From the NCBI GenBank assembly GCA_905215965.1, contig CAJMSD010000001.1, positions 310,001 through 374,000 of the forward strand: a stretch of 64,000 nt of DNA. Reading direction: 5' to 3'. Shown in pieces: positions 1-7,635 of this stretch. Origin of the DNA: an uncultured bacterium (GTDB lineage: Bacteria > Bacillota > Clostridia > Oscillospirales > Ruminococcaceae). The position numbers and the translations under genes are program-made. Position 1 is the stretch's first letter; each line of letters starts with the position of its first letter. Below the pieces are notes generated by a model, which was not told where the DNA came from, ran no database searches, and saw only the letters and a program-made list of their open reading frames with translations.

Positions 1-271
1 CTGCACCGACGCGGTATGCCGTATTCCCGTTTTCCGTCCTCTTGTCGGAATGGATAAGACCGAGATCATTGAGATTGCAAGAAAGATAGATACTTTCGAG
101 ACCTCAACGCTGCCTTACGAGGACTGCTGTACAGTTTTCACTCCGCGTCATCCAAAGGTGCGTCCGCGCCTTGAGGACATCGAAGCAGCTCAGAACGCTT
201 TTGATTTCGAGCCGCTTATTGCAAAGGCTGTCGAAAATACGGAGATGAAAATTTTTAATTTCAGCAGATAA
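1..271 (+). CDS. thiI: tRNA 4-thiouridine sulfurtransferase ThiI, C-terminal end (partial)
   Basis: The reading frame enters from the left edge (first full codon at position 2) and stops at 269-271. About 89 residues remain. They carry the end of the ThiI adenyltransferase (PP-loop) domain: a PVFRPLVGMDK-EIIEIARKI block and then the LPYEDCCTVFTPRHP signature. The family makes 4-thiouridine at tRNA position 8 and, in many bacteria, passes sulfur to thiamine synthesis. The 5' part lies outside the window, so the N-terminal domains cannot be checked. A 122-bp gap without a clear terminator separates it from pncC. Confidence 0.9.
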   Translation, partial: CTDAVCRIPVFRPLVGMDKTEIIEIARKIDTFETSTLPYEDCCTVFTPRHPKVRPRLEDIEAAQNAFDFEPLIAKAVENTEMKIFNFSR

Positions 272-393
272 TCAATTGTTCTGCTTTGTAAAATTCTGCG
301 GAGAAACAAAAAATACTGTCATATATTTTATCAAAAACGATTTTCGCGTATATCATTTTTGGCGAAGATGTGCAAAATGAATGAGGTGAGTAA

Positions 394-939
394 ATGCAAA
401 ACGGTCAATGTTCTGAATGTTCTGCCGATAATCTTGACAAAACGGTTACAAATGTTGTAAAATTATTAAAGCGCAGAGGTTTGACTATATCTACGGCTGA
501 AAGCTGTACGGGCGGACTTCTGTCTGAACTGATAACATCGGTTCCCGGAGCGTCGGAAGTTTTTGAGCTTGGCATCTGTACATATTCGGAAAGGATCAAG
601 CATGAATTTCTCGGAGTTCCATACGATGTGATTCGCGATTTCGGTGTTGTAAGCAGCGAGACCGCTCTTGAAATGGTCAGAGGACTGAAAAAATGTTCAG
701 GCGCTGATATATGCGTTTCCGTTACGGGAATCGCGGGACCCGGCGGAGGTACGCCGGAGAAACCTGTGGGTACGGTCTATATCGGTTTCGATATCTGCGG
801 CAGACAGTTTGCGGAATCTGCCCGACTGCACAGGCTCGCCGATAAAAGCAGAAACAACATAAGACGGACAGCTGCAGCCTTTGCTTTTGGGATTATTGAG
901 AATATACTGATGGAGGCGATTCAGTCAGATGGACGATAA
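394..939 (+). CDS. pncC: Nicotinamide-nucleotide amidohydrolase (PncC / CinA C-terminal domain)
   Basis: This 181-residue protein is a stand-alone CinA C-terminal domain. The family hydrolyses nicotinamide mononucleotide to nicotinate mononucleotide, recycling pyridine nucleotides. Visible signatures are AESCTGG (from residue 35), the following YSERIK block that supplies the Tyr/Lys pair, and VTGIAGPGGGTPEKPVGTV. The N-terminal MoCo-like domain of full-length CinA is missing, which is the usual short PncC form. The ATG at 394 follows GAGGTGAG with good spacing. Its stop overlaps the start of the downstream sortase by 11 bases, so the two are probably translated together, although no functional link is obvious. 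Confidence 0.88.
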   Translation: MQNGQCSECSADNLDKTVTNVVKLLKRRGLTISTAESCTGGLLSELITSVPGASEVFELGICTYSERIKHEFLGVPYDVIRDFGVVSSETALEMVRGLKKCSGADICVSVTGIAGPGGGTPEKPVGTVYIGFDICGRQFAESARLHRLADKSRNNIRRTAAAFAFGIIENILMEAIQSDGR

Positions 940-2602
940 AAATGTTGAATTGCAGTCTGCCGGCGGAGGTTCTGACGACGCTCTCAGCAGAGCGGAAAGA
1001 ATCAAGGCAATAAAAAATTCCATACGTAAAAATCAGATTCCGGCGGAAGTTCAGCAGGAAAAGGAAGCGGACACTGCTCCAAAAGCGGACGCTGTTTCGA
1101 AAAAGGAGACTGCTTCAAAGGTTGACGCTGTTCTCGAAGAGAAAGCTGCTCCCAAAGCTGACGATATGAAAACTGAATCGACCGTATCGGAAAAAGCTGA
1201 CGGCGACTGGGAAAATGAAATTGCGGCGCGTATTGCCAGACGCGTACAAAAAGTAAAAAACAGCAAGGACGCTCCGAAGAAGGATACTCCCGAGAGCATT
1301 CTGAAAGAGCTTGACAATATTATCGCTTCGAATGTAAGCGCACTTAATAATATCGGCGAAGGATCTGCTGCCGATAATGAAACTCCCGGTCCACGGGAAG
1401 AAGCTGTAACTCCCAATGCCGAGGATATTGTTTCCGAGGAATTTCCGGAGGAAAGCGCAGCAGCTCCGGCAGAAAATATCGTTTCTCATGAAGCGGATGC
1501 CGAAAAAGCAGCTGTAGAAAAAACGGCTGCCGAGAAAAAGAAGAAGCCTAAAAAAAAGCGCAGGAAAAAGAACTTTAAAGAAAGAATCCTCGAATTGCTT
1601 CCGCAAAAGGCTGACAGTATAGGAGAAAGAGTTAGAAAAATAGTTTTTCTCGGTTCTGTGTTTGCTATTATTGTTTTTGGTGTCATTATCGTTGACTATT
1701 ATGTTGACATATATTCCACCGAAAGCGATTATAATGATATCATGAATGATTATCCCTCGTCTGTGCCGTCTGTTTCGGAATCCGAAAGCTCAGACGAATA
1801 CGACGGCGAGTATTATTCGATGATACCCGGCGCCGAAAAGCTCCTTGAGATCAACAAAGACGTTGTCGGCGTTATAAAAATCCCCAATACAGAGGTCAAT
1901 TATCCGGTTCTTCAGTCGGACGACCTTGAAAAATACCTCGACACCTCCATTACAGGTGAAAAGGCAAAGGCGGGCGCGATTTTCCTGGACTACCGCAACA
2001 GCTTTGATAAGGTGGACGATATGGGCAGACTGCTTGAAAAAAATTCAGACAACCTTATCATCTACGGTCATAATATGGAAAGCGGTATGATGTTCGGTTC
2101 GCTTAAAAATTACCGCAATAATGTGAATTATTACGGCGAACATCCGATAATCGAGCTTAATTCAAATTATTGCCGTTATCAGTATAAAATATTTGCATTC
2201 TTTATTGTTGACGCCTTCGATAAGACAGATACGGCTTTCGAATGCTGGAATACCCTTAATTTTAATGACGAAACAGAGTTCTACAATTATGTGAACGAAG
2301 CCAAGCGTCGGACGCTTCGCCTTAACGACGTTGATGTCGAGTACGGCGATAAACTGCTTACGCTTTCCACCTGCAACAGCATTTTTGGAAAGGACGGCGG
2401 CGGTCGTCTTATCGTTATGGCAAGACTTGTCAGAGACGGTGAAGATCCGTATGAGGGAACACAGAACAGCGTGGCAAATCAGAATATCAAGTGGCCGTCT
2501 ATTTATTACAAGTCAAACAAGAATGAAAAATATGACCCCGATGCCGAATTCGTTCCGTACGGAGAAACGGCGGAGGAGACAGAGTCTGATACCGAGGAGT
2601 AA
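929..2602 (+). CDS. Class B sortase with a long charged cytoplasmic N-terminus
   Basis: A 557-residue membrane-bound cysteine transpeptidase. Residues 1 to about 215 form a low-complexity Ala/Glu/Lys/Asp region predicted to be cytoplasmic. It ends in a strongly basic stretch before one membrane segment (about 235-257). The sortase fold follows: catalytic His381 in YGHNM, Cys482 in TLSTC and Arg493 in GGGRLIVMAR. This is the class B arrangement. Sortases normally anchor proteins to the wall or build pili; no substrate with a sorting signal is encoded nearby. The cytoplasmic extension is much longer than the few residues usual in the family. A second sortase begins 3 bases downstream, so the two form a tandem. 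Confidence 0.88.
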   Translation: MDDKNVELQSAGGGSDDALSRAERIKAIKNSIRKNQIPAEVQQEKEADTAPKADAVSKKETASKVDAVLEEKAAPKADDMKTESTVSEKADGDWENEIAARIARRVQKVKNSKDAPKKDTPESILKELDNIIASNVSALNNIGEGSAADNETPGPREEAVTPNAEDIVSEEFPEESAAAPAENIVSHEADAEKAAVEKTAAEKKKKPKKKRRKKNFKERILELLPQKADSIGERVRKIVFLGSVFAIIVFGVIIVDYYVDIYSTESDYNDIMNDYPSSVPSVSESESSDEYDGEYYSMIPGAEKLLEINKDVVGVIKIPNTEVNYPVLQSDDLEKYLDTSITGEKAKAGAIFLDYRNSFDKVDDMGRLLEKNSDNLIIYGHNMESGMMFGSLKNYRNNVNYYGEHPIIELNSNYCRYQYKIFAFFIVDAFDKTDTAFECWNTLNFNDETEFYNYVNEAKRRTLRLNDVDVEYGDKLLTLSTCNSIFGKDGGGRLIVMARLVRDGEDPYEGTQNSVANQNIKWPSIYYKSNKNEKYDPDAEFVPYGETAEETESDTEE

Positions 2603-2605
2603 GCA

Positions 2606-3595
2606 ATGAATAAAACTGCAAAAATTATTACGGCTTGTGCAGCCTGCGCTGCCGCGATCGGACTGTGCGGTTACGTTATAGCGATCAACAAGGACGCTCA
2701 GGCTCCGACTTTCAGCAACGTTGAAAGCATAGCGCCGGTAACTCAGCCTGCTACTCTTCTTCCCGAGAACTGGAGCGAGCTTTACGATTACGTAGAATCG
2801 CCAAGCGGTATGACGGAAAGAGCAAAGATCTTTTTAAAACAGAACCCCGATATTATCGGCTGGATATCACTCGATAATACTAAGATAGATTATCCTCTTG
2901 TTATCGATCCGGGTAAAATTACCGCGGGTACGGGCTATGGGGATTCGGACTATGACGAAAATTCATACTATCTCAATCATGACCTTTTCGGAGGTGATGC
3001 GAGAGGCGGTACGCTTTTTCTGGACTACAGAAATGTGTTCGGTGCGTCTGAAACGTCGCAGTCCGAGAATATCATGATCTACGGTCACAATATGGCCAAC
3101 AATACAATGTTCGGCTCATTGAGAAAGTACCGTCAGGATTACAGCTTTTGGGATGAGAGTCCTTTTATCGATTTAAGCTCGAATTATAAGGACTATCAAT
3201 ATGTTATCTTCGGTTTCATGATCACCAGCGGAAATTGGTACACAGATTTCCGTTACTGGGACATGGAAGAGCTTGACAATGAAGTGGAGTTTGATTCTTA
3301 TGTCAATACCGTCCGCGAAGGTTCAATGCTCGATACCGGCATCGACGTTAAGTACGGAGATAAGCTCCTTACACTGTCGACCTGCTATGCCGACGAGGAT
3401 AATTCAAGGTTTATCGTTGTTGCAAGAAGACTTCGCGACGACGAAACACCGAACGATATCACCTCTATAAAAAGAACGGAGGAATATCTTAAAAAAATTG
3501 AGGAGGAAGAAGCCTCAAAAGCCGCTGCCGAAGCAGAAGCTGCTTCAGACGATAACGAGGAATCAACGTCGGAAAACGACGAAGATGACGAATAA
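2606..3595 (+). CDS. Class B sortase (second of tandem pair)
   Basis: A 329-residue class B sortase with one N-terminal membrane segment (about residues 5-25, doubling as signal anchor), a linker, and the catalytic domain. The expected triad is present: His161 in YGHNM, Cys260 in TLSTC, Arg268 in NSRFIVVAR. The last 35 residues are a Glu/Ala/Asp-rich tail outside the fold. The catalytic half is clearly related to the neighbouring sortase, so the pair probably arose by duplication. Unlike its neighbour it lacks the long cytoplasmic domain. The substrate is unknown. Confidence 0.88.
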   Translation: MNKTAKIITACAACAAAIGLCGYVIAINKDAQAPTFSNVESIAPVTQPATLLPENWSELYDYVESPSGMTERAKIFLKQNPDIIGWISLDNTKIDYPLVIDPGKITAGTGYGDSDYDENSYYLNHDLFGGDARGGTLFLDYRNVFGASETSQSENIMIYGHNMANNTMFGSLRKYRQDYSFWDESPFIDLSSNYKDYQYVIFGFMITSGNWYTDFRYWDMEELDNEVEFDSYVNTVREGSMLDTGIDVKYGDKLLTLSTCYADEDNSRFIVVARRLRDDETPNDITSIKRTEEYLKKIEEEEASKAAAEAEAASDDNEESTSENDEDDE

Positions 3596-3618
3596 TCGGC
3601 AGCAAGGAATGAAAATTA

Positions 3619-3665
3619 TGACCTGACTTTGAATAGAAATATATTTTCAGGTCAAATATGTTTTT
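3619..3665 (+). terminator. Weak hairpin downstream of the sortases
   Basis: An 8-bp inverted repeat (TGACCTGA at 3619-3626, TCAGGTCA at 3647-3654) encloses a 20-base loop and is followed by a modest T-run near 3660-3665. It could be a weak intrinsic terminator or a 3' stabiliser. The long loop makes the call uncertain. Confidence 0.3.
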
Positions 3666-3747
3666 AGGAGGAACAGCAGGACACGTTAATCTCATGAATT
3701 TTACATGGGAAATAAAACCGATCAGATTCGGCAAGATGGAGTAATTT

Positions 3748-4971
3748 ATGAATATGCAAAAACCACTCAAGTGTGCAGCAGTCGTTTTATCCGCTCTTCT
3801 CGCATTTTCGGGAAGCGTTGGCATGGTGACTGCGGAAACGACACTCAGCGGCTCTGAGACAGAGAATCTCACTACCGTATCTGCTGAAGATACGACAGAG
3901 ATCGAAGCCAAGGATACAACGAGCGTAAAACCGGAATGGTGGAAGGCTGAAATCACAGATTATGATTCAAGTTTATCTTTGATCAGTTATGAATTAACCC
4001 CTGAAATAACTCAGACTGAAGATGAAATGACGGATGATGAGGAAGCTTCCGGCGATGTGACGGAGGCGGCTGTTTCCGAGGAGGAAACAGAGCTTGTACT
4101 CAATGACGGCGCAGTTTATGACACTACAGCGCCTACACCCGTGGAATCGCAGACGACAGGAGCTGTTGTGGAAGACGTTCCCGAAGCACAGCAGCCGGTA
4201 GTAAACGCTAAGTCTGGCGAATTTGCGTTCACGACTTACGGTTGGGGACATTGCGTTGGTATGAGCCAGAACGGTGCAAATTACTATGCTGCTTACAGCG
4301 GCTGGTCATATCAGGATATCCTGTATCATTATTATCCCGGAACTTACCTGATGAACACGGGAACAGCCGGTTCAGAACAGCTTACGGTAGGCGGAGTTTC
4401 CGGAGACACGCTTTCAATGGTGGCAGGCGTTGTTTACCGTGAAATCGGAAGCAGCATGAGCACGGAAGCTATCAAGGCTCAGGCGGTTGCAGCGTATACT
4501 TATATGAAGTATTACGGCAACAGCGGCAGAGATCTGAAATGCAAGGCAAATCCTCCGCAGAATGTAATTGATGCCTGTGCATCGGTACTTGGCGAGGCTC
4601 TTTATTACGACGGAAGCTTTGCTCTTACAGTATTTACTGCTTCGACAGGCGGCGCGACTGCCAACTGCTATGATGTCTTTTCAAACGATATTCCATACCT
4701 GAGAAGCGTTACAAGCGATTACGACGCTTCATACGATCCGCATTACGGATCAGTTAAATATCTTGCGTCATCAGAAGTCAAGAGACTCGTTGAAGCAAGA
4801 TACGGTATAACCCTTTCGGAAGATCCCGCAAATTGGATACAGCCTGTTATCGGAGACGGCGGTTATGTTACAAGCGTCGTTATAGATAATCAGATAACCG
4901 TAAAGGGATATGACTTCAAGATTGCGCTAAATCTTAAGTCGTCGAAGTTCGATGTGAGCTTCACTCAGTAG
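3748..4971 (+). CDS. Secreted SpoIID/LytB-domain protein with permuted domain order
   Basis: A 407-residue exported protein: signal peptide (about residues 1-28), then an acidic Thr/Glu-rich linker to about residue 155, then a SpoIID-like lytic transglycosylase region. In ordinary SpoIID the catalytic block comes first and the GWGHGVGMSQYGA block comes last. Here GWGHCVGMSQ (residue 165 on) and its HYYPGT continuation come before the catalytic block YREIGSS-TEAIKAQAVAAYTY, where Glu232 sits at the position of the catalytic glutamate. The fold therefore looks circularly permuted. The central Gly of GHGVGMSQ is Cys169. SpoIID proteins cut denuded peptidoglycan glycan strands; the long linker and lack of nearby spore genes suggest a vegetative wall role. 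Start ATG 3748 follows GGAG. Confidence 0.8.
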   Translation: MNMQKPLKCAAVVLSALLAFSGSVGMVTAETTLSGSETENLTTVSAEDTTEIEAKDTTSVKPEWWKAEITDYDSSLSLISYELTPEITQTEDEMTDDEEASGDVTEAAVSEEETELVLNDGAVYDTTAPTPVESQTTGAVVEDVPEAQQPVVNAKSGEFAFTTYGWGHCVGMSQNGANYYAAYSGWSYQDILYHYYPGTYLMNTGTAGSEQLTVGGVSGDTLSMVAGVVYREIGSSMSTEAIKAQAVAAYTYMKYYGNSGRDLKCKANPPQNVIDACASVLGEALYYDGSFALTVFTASTGGATANCYDVFSNDIPYLRSVTSDYDASYDPHYGSVKYLASSEVKRLVEARYGITLSEDPANWIQPVIGDGGYVTSVVIDNQITVKGYDFKIALNLKSSKFDVSFTQ

Positions 4972-4981
4972 AATATAAAAG

Positions 4982-5040
4982 AAAACAGATTTTTGGATCG
5001 ACGGCAAAACGTATGGATTCAAAAATCTGTTTTTTAATTT
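4982..5040 (+). terminator. Intrinsic terminator after the SpoIID-like gene
   Basis: A perfect 14-bp stem (AAAACAGATTTTTG at 4982-4995, CAAAAATCTGTTTT at 5020-5033) is followed by T-rich sequence. It separates the sortase/SpoIID unit from the division cluster. Confidence 0.75.
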
Positions 5041-5042
5041 TT

Positions 5043-5110
5043 GGGGGTGAAAAATGGTGAATTTTTCCATGGATTCACTCAAAAGGGGAAGAAAGGTGAA
5101 AAAATCAGTG
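5043..5110 (+). promoter_or_regulatory. GGTG repeats, possible MraZ boxes
   Basis: The long gap 4972-5419 holds, besides a terminator and promoter, several GGTG/GGGG motifs with about 10-bp spacing: GGTG at 5046 and 5056, GGGG at 5085, GGTG at 5095, AGTG at 5107. MraZ binds direct G-rich tetramer repeats with a 10-bp period upstream of its own operon, so these could be autoregulatory sites. They lie about 200-250 bases upstream of the best promoter, further than usual. A perfect 12-bp palindrome, CCTGTATACAGG, sits at 5150-5161. The rest of this gap is AT-rich with no gene. Confidence 0.3.
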
Positions 5111-5298
5111 AAAATTTAGTAGTTTTTCATGCTTTAACGGTGATGAATCCCTGTATACAGGCATTTGCAAAACATTAGTAAAGAAAATAAAACATTTGTT
5201 TCGATTTTTGAGCTGATAAAATCAAACTGGTCAACGAATTTGGTTAAATTAGCTAAAAATTAAGGAAATATAACGCATAGCTTTGTGCGAATTGTCAC

Positions 5299-5327
5299 TT
5301 GTAATAATCAACGATACGTTGTATAAT
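5299..5327 (+). promoter_or_regulatory. Promoter of the mraZ division cluster
   Basis: TTGTAA (5299-5304), 17-bp spacer, perfect TATAAT (5322-5327). GGGG at 5335 and GGTG at 5347 lie just downstream and might be extra MraZ contact sites. The leader to mraZ would be about 85 bases. Confidence 0.75.
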
Positions 5328-5419
5328 TATGTTAGGGGTAATTTAAGGTGATGAAATGCAAAAATTACCGTAAATGAGGTGAAATTTTCCTTAATTTGAG
5401 CGAAAGCGAGGCGAATGTT

Positions 5420-5860
5420 ATGACAGCTGCATTATGCGGTACTTACAATCCAAGTATTGACAGTAAAGGCAGAATGAGTTTTCCTAACAAGCTTCGTGAA
5501 ATTCTCGGACCGGAATTTTATCTCTGTATTGGTCACGATAACCATTACATTGCCGTTTATTCTCCTGAGGAATTTGAAGCGTATCAGAGTAAGCTTTATA
5601 CCATTCCGGGACAAACAGGAAGCAATATCAGACGTAAGCTTCTTGCCTGCGCCGATAAACAGACTCCGGATAAGCAGGGCAGAATTTTTATCGCCCAGAA
5701 TCTTAGAGATCATGCCGGAATCAATACCGACGACAAGGAAGTTATCGTTATTGGCGCTTCCAACCGCGCCGAGATCTGGGATAAGGCTACATGGGAAAAA
5801 TTCAATAATGACATTACTATCGAGGATATTAATGCAGCTCTTGACGATATCGTACTTTAA
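5420..5860 (+). CDS. mraZ: Transcriptional regulator MraZ
   Basis: MraZ is the DNA-binding regulator at the head of division/cell-wall clusters and usually controls its own operon. The sequence shows the N-terminal GTYNPSIDSKGRMSFP block and the second repeat KQTPDKQGRIF, the two SpoVT/AbrB-like swapped-hairpin repeats of the family. From ATG 5420 it is 146 residues, close to the family norm. That ATG has GAGG 8 bases upstream. An in-frame TTG at 5396 would add eight residues and is less likely. rsmH starts 11 bases after the stop. Confidence 0.92.
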   Translation: MTAALCGTYNPSIDSKGRMSFPNKLREILGPEFYLCIGHDNHYIAVYSPEEFEAYQSKLYTIPGQTGSNIRRKLLACADKQTPDKQGRIFIAQNLRDHAGINTDDKEVIVIGASNRAEIWDKATWEKFNNDITIEDINAALDDIVL

Positions 5861-5871
5861 GGAGTGTTATA

Positions 5872-6813
5872 ATGGAATTTTCTCATATTCCTGTATTGCT
5901 CGATCAGTGCATCGAGGGTCTTGATATTCAAGCCGACGGCATCTACGTTGACGGAACTGCCGGAGGCGGAGGTCATTCTTCCGCAATTGCCGAACATCTC
6001 GGCGCAGAAGGACGGCTCGTTTCCTTAGACCGCGATCCCGATGCCGTTGCAGCAGCTGCCGAAAGGCTTTCGGCTTACAAAAATGCTGCGGTCGTGCACA
6101 GCAACTATTCGGATATGCGCAGGGTTCTTGACGAACTTGGTATAGACAAGGTCGACGGTGTCCTTATGGATCTGGGAGTTTCTTCTTTCCAGCTCGATGA
6201 GGAAAGCAGAGGCTTTTCATATCATTCCGACGCGCCTCTCGATATGAGAATGAGCAAGGAGGGGATGAGCGCTGCGGATATCGTTAATACCTTTTCGGAG
6301 CAGCAGCTTGCAAAGATAATTTTTGAGTACGGTGAAGAAAAATTTTCAAGAAAGATCGCCTCAAATATAGTCGCCGCAAGAGAAGAAAAGCGTATCGAAA
6401 CTACGCTTCAGCTTGCCGAAATAGTAAGAAACAGCATTCCTCAGAAGTTCAGACGTGAAAAAAATCCCTGCAAAAAAACCTTTCAGGCGATAAGGATAGC
6501 GGTAAACGGAGAGTTTGAACATCTCTCGAAAGGCCTTGACGAAGCCTTTTACAGCCTTAAACCGCACGGAAGGCTTGCGGTGATAACTTTTCATTCACTT
6601 GAAGACAGAATCGTAAAACAGCGTTTTGCCGGTTGGTGTAAGGGTTGTATCTGTCCGCCGGATTTTCCCCAGTGCGTATGCGGACGCAAACCGCAGGGCA
6701 TACTTATAAACAGAAAGCCCATAGAGGCTGATACAAAAGAACTTGAAAGAAACAACAGAAGCAGAAGTGCAAAGCTCAGAATAATAGAAAGGAGCGCTGA
6801 AGCAGATGGCTGA
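5872..6813 (+). CDS. rsmH: 16S rRNA (cytosine(1402)-N(4))-methyltransferase RsmH
   Basis: A 313-residue SAM-dependent methyltransferase that modifies C1402 in the ribosomal P site (formerly MraW). Diagnostic parts: HIPVLLDQCIEGL at the N-terminus, SAM-binding DGTAGGGGHSSAI, LDLGVSS-like LMDLGVSSFQLDE, FHSLEDRIVK, and the Cys-rich CKGCICPPDFPQCVCG insert near the C-terminus. It is preceded by AAGGAG, and its stop overlaps the start of ftsL by 8 bases, which implies translational coupling. This is its standard position after mraZ. Confidence 0.96.
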   Translation: MEFSHIPVLLDQCIEGLDIQADGIYVDGTAGGGGHSSAIAEHLGAEGRLVSLDRDPDAVAAAAERLSAYKNAAVVHSNYSDMRRVLDELGIDKVDGVLMDLGVSSFQLDEESRGFSYHSDAPLDMRMSKEGMSAADIVNTFSEQQLAKIIFEYGEEKFSRKIASNIVAAREEKRIETTLQLAEIVRNSIPQKFRREKNPCKKTFQAIRIAVNGEFEHLSKGLDEAFYSLKPHGRLAVITFHSLEDRIVKQRFAGWCKGCICPPDFPQCVCGRKPQGILINRKPIEADTKELERNNRSRSAKLRIIERSAEADG

Positions 6814-7312
6814 AAGGAACTCGGTGTTTTATTATCAAAACGGAACATATAACAGAGCCGAGCCTGCCGATGAACCGGATTATGCGGCGAATCGCCAAAT
6901 AAAGCCACATAAGAAGCCAAGGATTCAAATGAGATACACCGGAGCAAAAAGCGGCTCTGTATTTACTATTATTTTGGTGTCTGTTCTTGCAGCAGCGCTG
7001 CTCGGTTCGGTAGTTTACACTCTTGATAAGCGGAATACCGTTTACAATAAGGTAGCTGCAAAGAATAACGAACTGACGCTGATGGAAGCTGAAAATGTCA
7101 GGCTTCAGTCTGAGCTTGAAAGCAGAATGACTGCTAAAAACGTCGAAGATTATGCAGAGAATGTACTCGGAATGCAGAAAATCGATTCCTCACAAATTGA
7201 GTACATCAAAATTCAGACAGACGACGTTGTAAGTATTCCCGAATCGGAGGAAAGCATAGGAACAAAAATAAAAAAATTCTTCGATAAATGTGTGGAATAT
7301 TTCAGAGGATAG
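6806..7312 (+). CDS. ftsL: FtsL/DivIC-type septum protein
   Basis: A 168-residue bitopic membrane protein: about 50 polar cytoplasmic residues, one membrane segment (about 51-72), then an extracellular leucine-zipper-like coiled coil (NELTLMEAENVRLQSELES) and an acidic tail. Sequence is poorly conserved in this family, so the name rests on topology, coiled coil and position between rsmH and the division transpeptidase. FtsL with FtsQ/DivIB and DivIC forms the complex that activates septal wall synthesis. The downstream gene does not follow directly; a 323-bp structured leader lies between. Confidence 0.8.
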   Translation: MAERNSVFYYQNGTYNRAEPADEPDYAANRQIKPHKKPRIQMRYTGAKSGSVFTIILVSVLAAALLGSVVYTLDKRNTVYNKVAAKNNELTLMEAENVRLQSELESRMTAKNVEDYAENVLGMQKIDSSQIEYIKIQTDDVVSIPESEESIGTKIKKFFDKCVEYFRG

Positions 7313-7360
7313 CACCAATATATATAGTAATACGGACTATCCTGCATTAAAAAGAAGCTA

Positions 7361-7570
7361 ACGGCGATATATATAATGCCGTAGTAATATGTAGAACAAA
7401 CGGAGATACAACGGGTGATCGGAAATATTGATCCTGCTTTTCGGAGATAAGCTCTGAAAGGCAGGATCCGTGCGAAAGCACAATCCTTCGTCGTATCATA
7501 GAAACGGACATCACGGAAACGATGTTCTAAGGCGGGGAATAATGAGTCCCTGCCTTATTCTATTTATGGA
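7361..7570 (+). ncRNA. Structured leader with terminator-like hairpin upstream of spoVD/ftsI
   Basis: The gap 7313-7635 contains no gene but a series of hairpins. They are ACGGC/GCCGT (7361-7365/7378-7382); a 17-bp stem (7430-7446/7452-7468) with a 5-base loop; a GAAA tetraloop hairpin GTGC-GAAA-GCAC (7470-7481); a 7-bp stem near 7507-7527; and a 9-bp stem (AAGGCGGGG 7529-7537, CCCTGCCTT 7548-7556) followed by ATTCTATTT. AAGGCAGG (7458-7465), inside the 17-bp stem, is perfectly complementary to CCTGCCTT (7549-7556) of the last hairpin. Two exclusive folds are therefore possible, as in attenuators and riboswitches. I do not recognise a known class. Confidence 0.55.
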
Positions 7571-7635
7571 AGAAATGCGCAATTTGCAGTATTGCGTCGA
7601 ACGCAGGCGGAACGCCTATAGAAAGGAAGAAAACC

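Noticed and set aside
1051..1686. Several antisense reading frames within the first sortase gene
   Set aside because: They mirror the low-complexity Ala/Lys/Glu coding region and have no ribosome sites or recognisable motifs.
3659..3743. A 28-codon frame just before the SpoIID-like gene
   Set aside because: Its ATG lacks a spaced ribosome site and the peptide shows no clear motif; a leader peptide cannot be excluded but is not supported.
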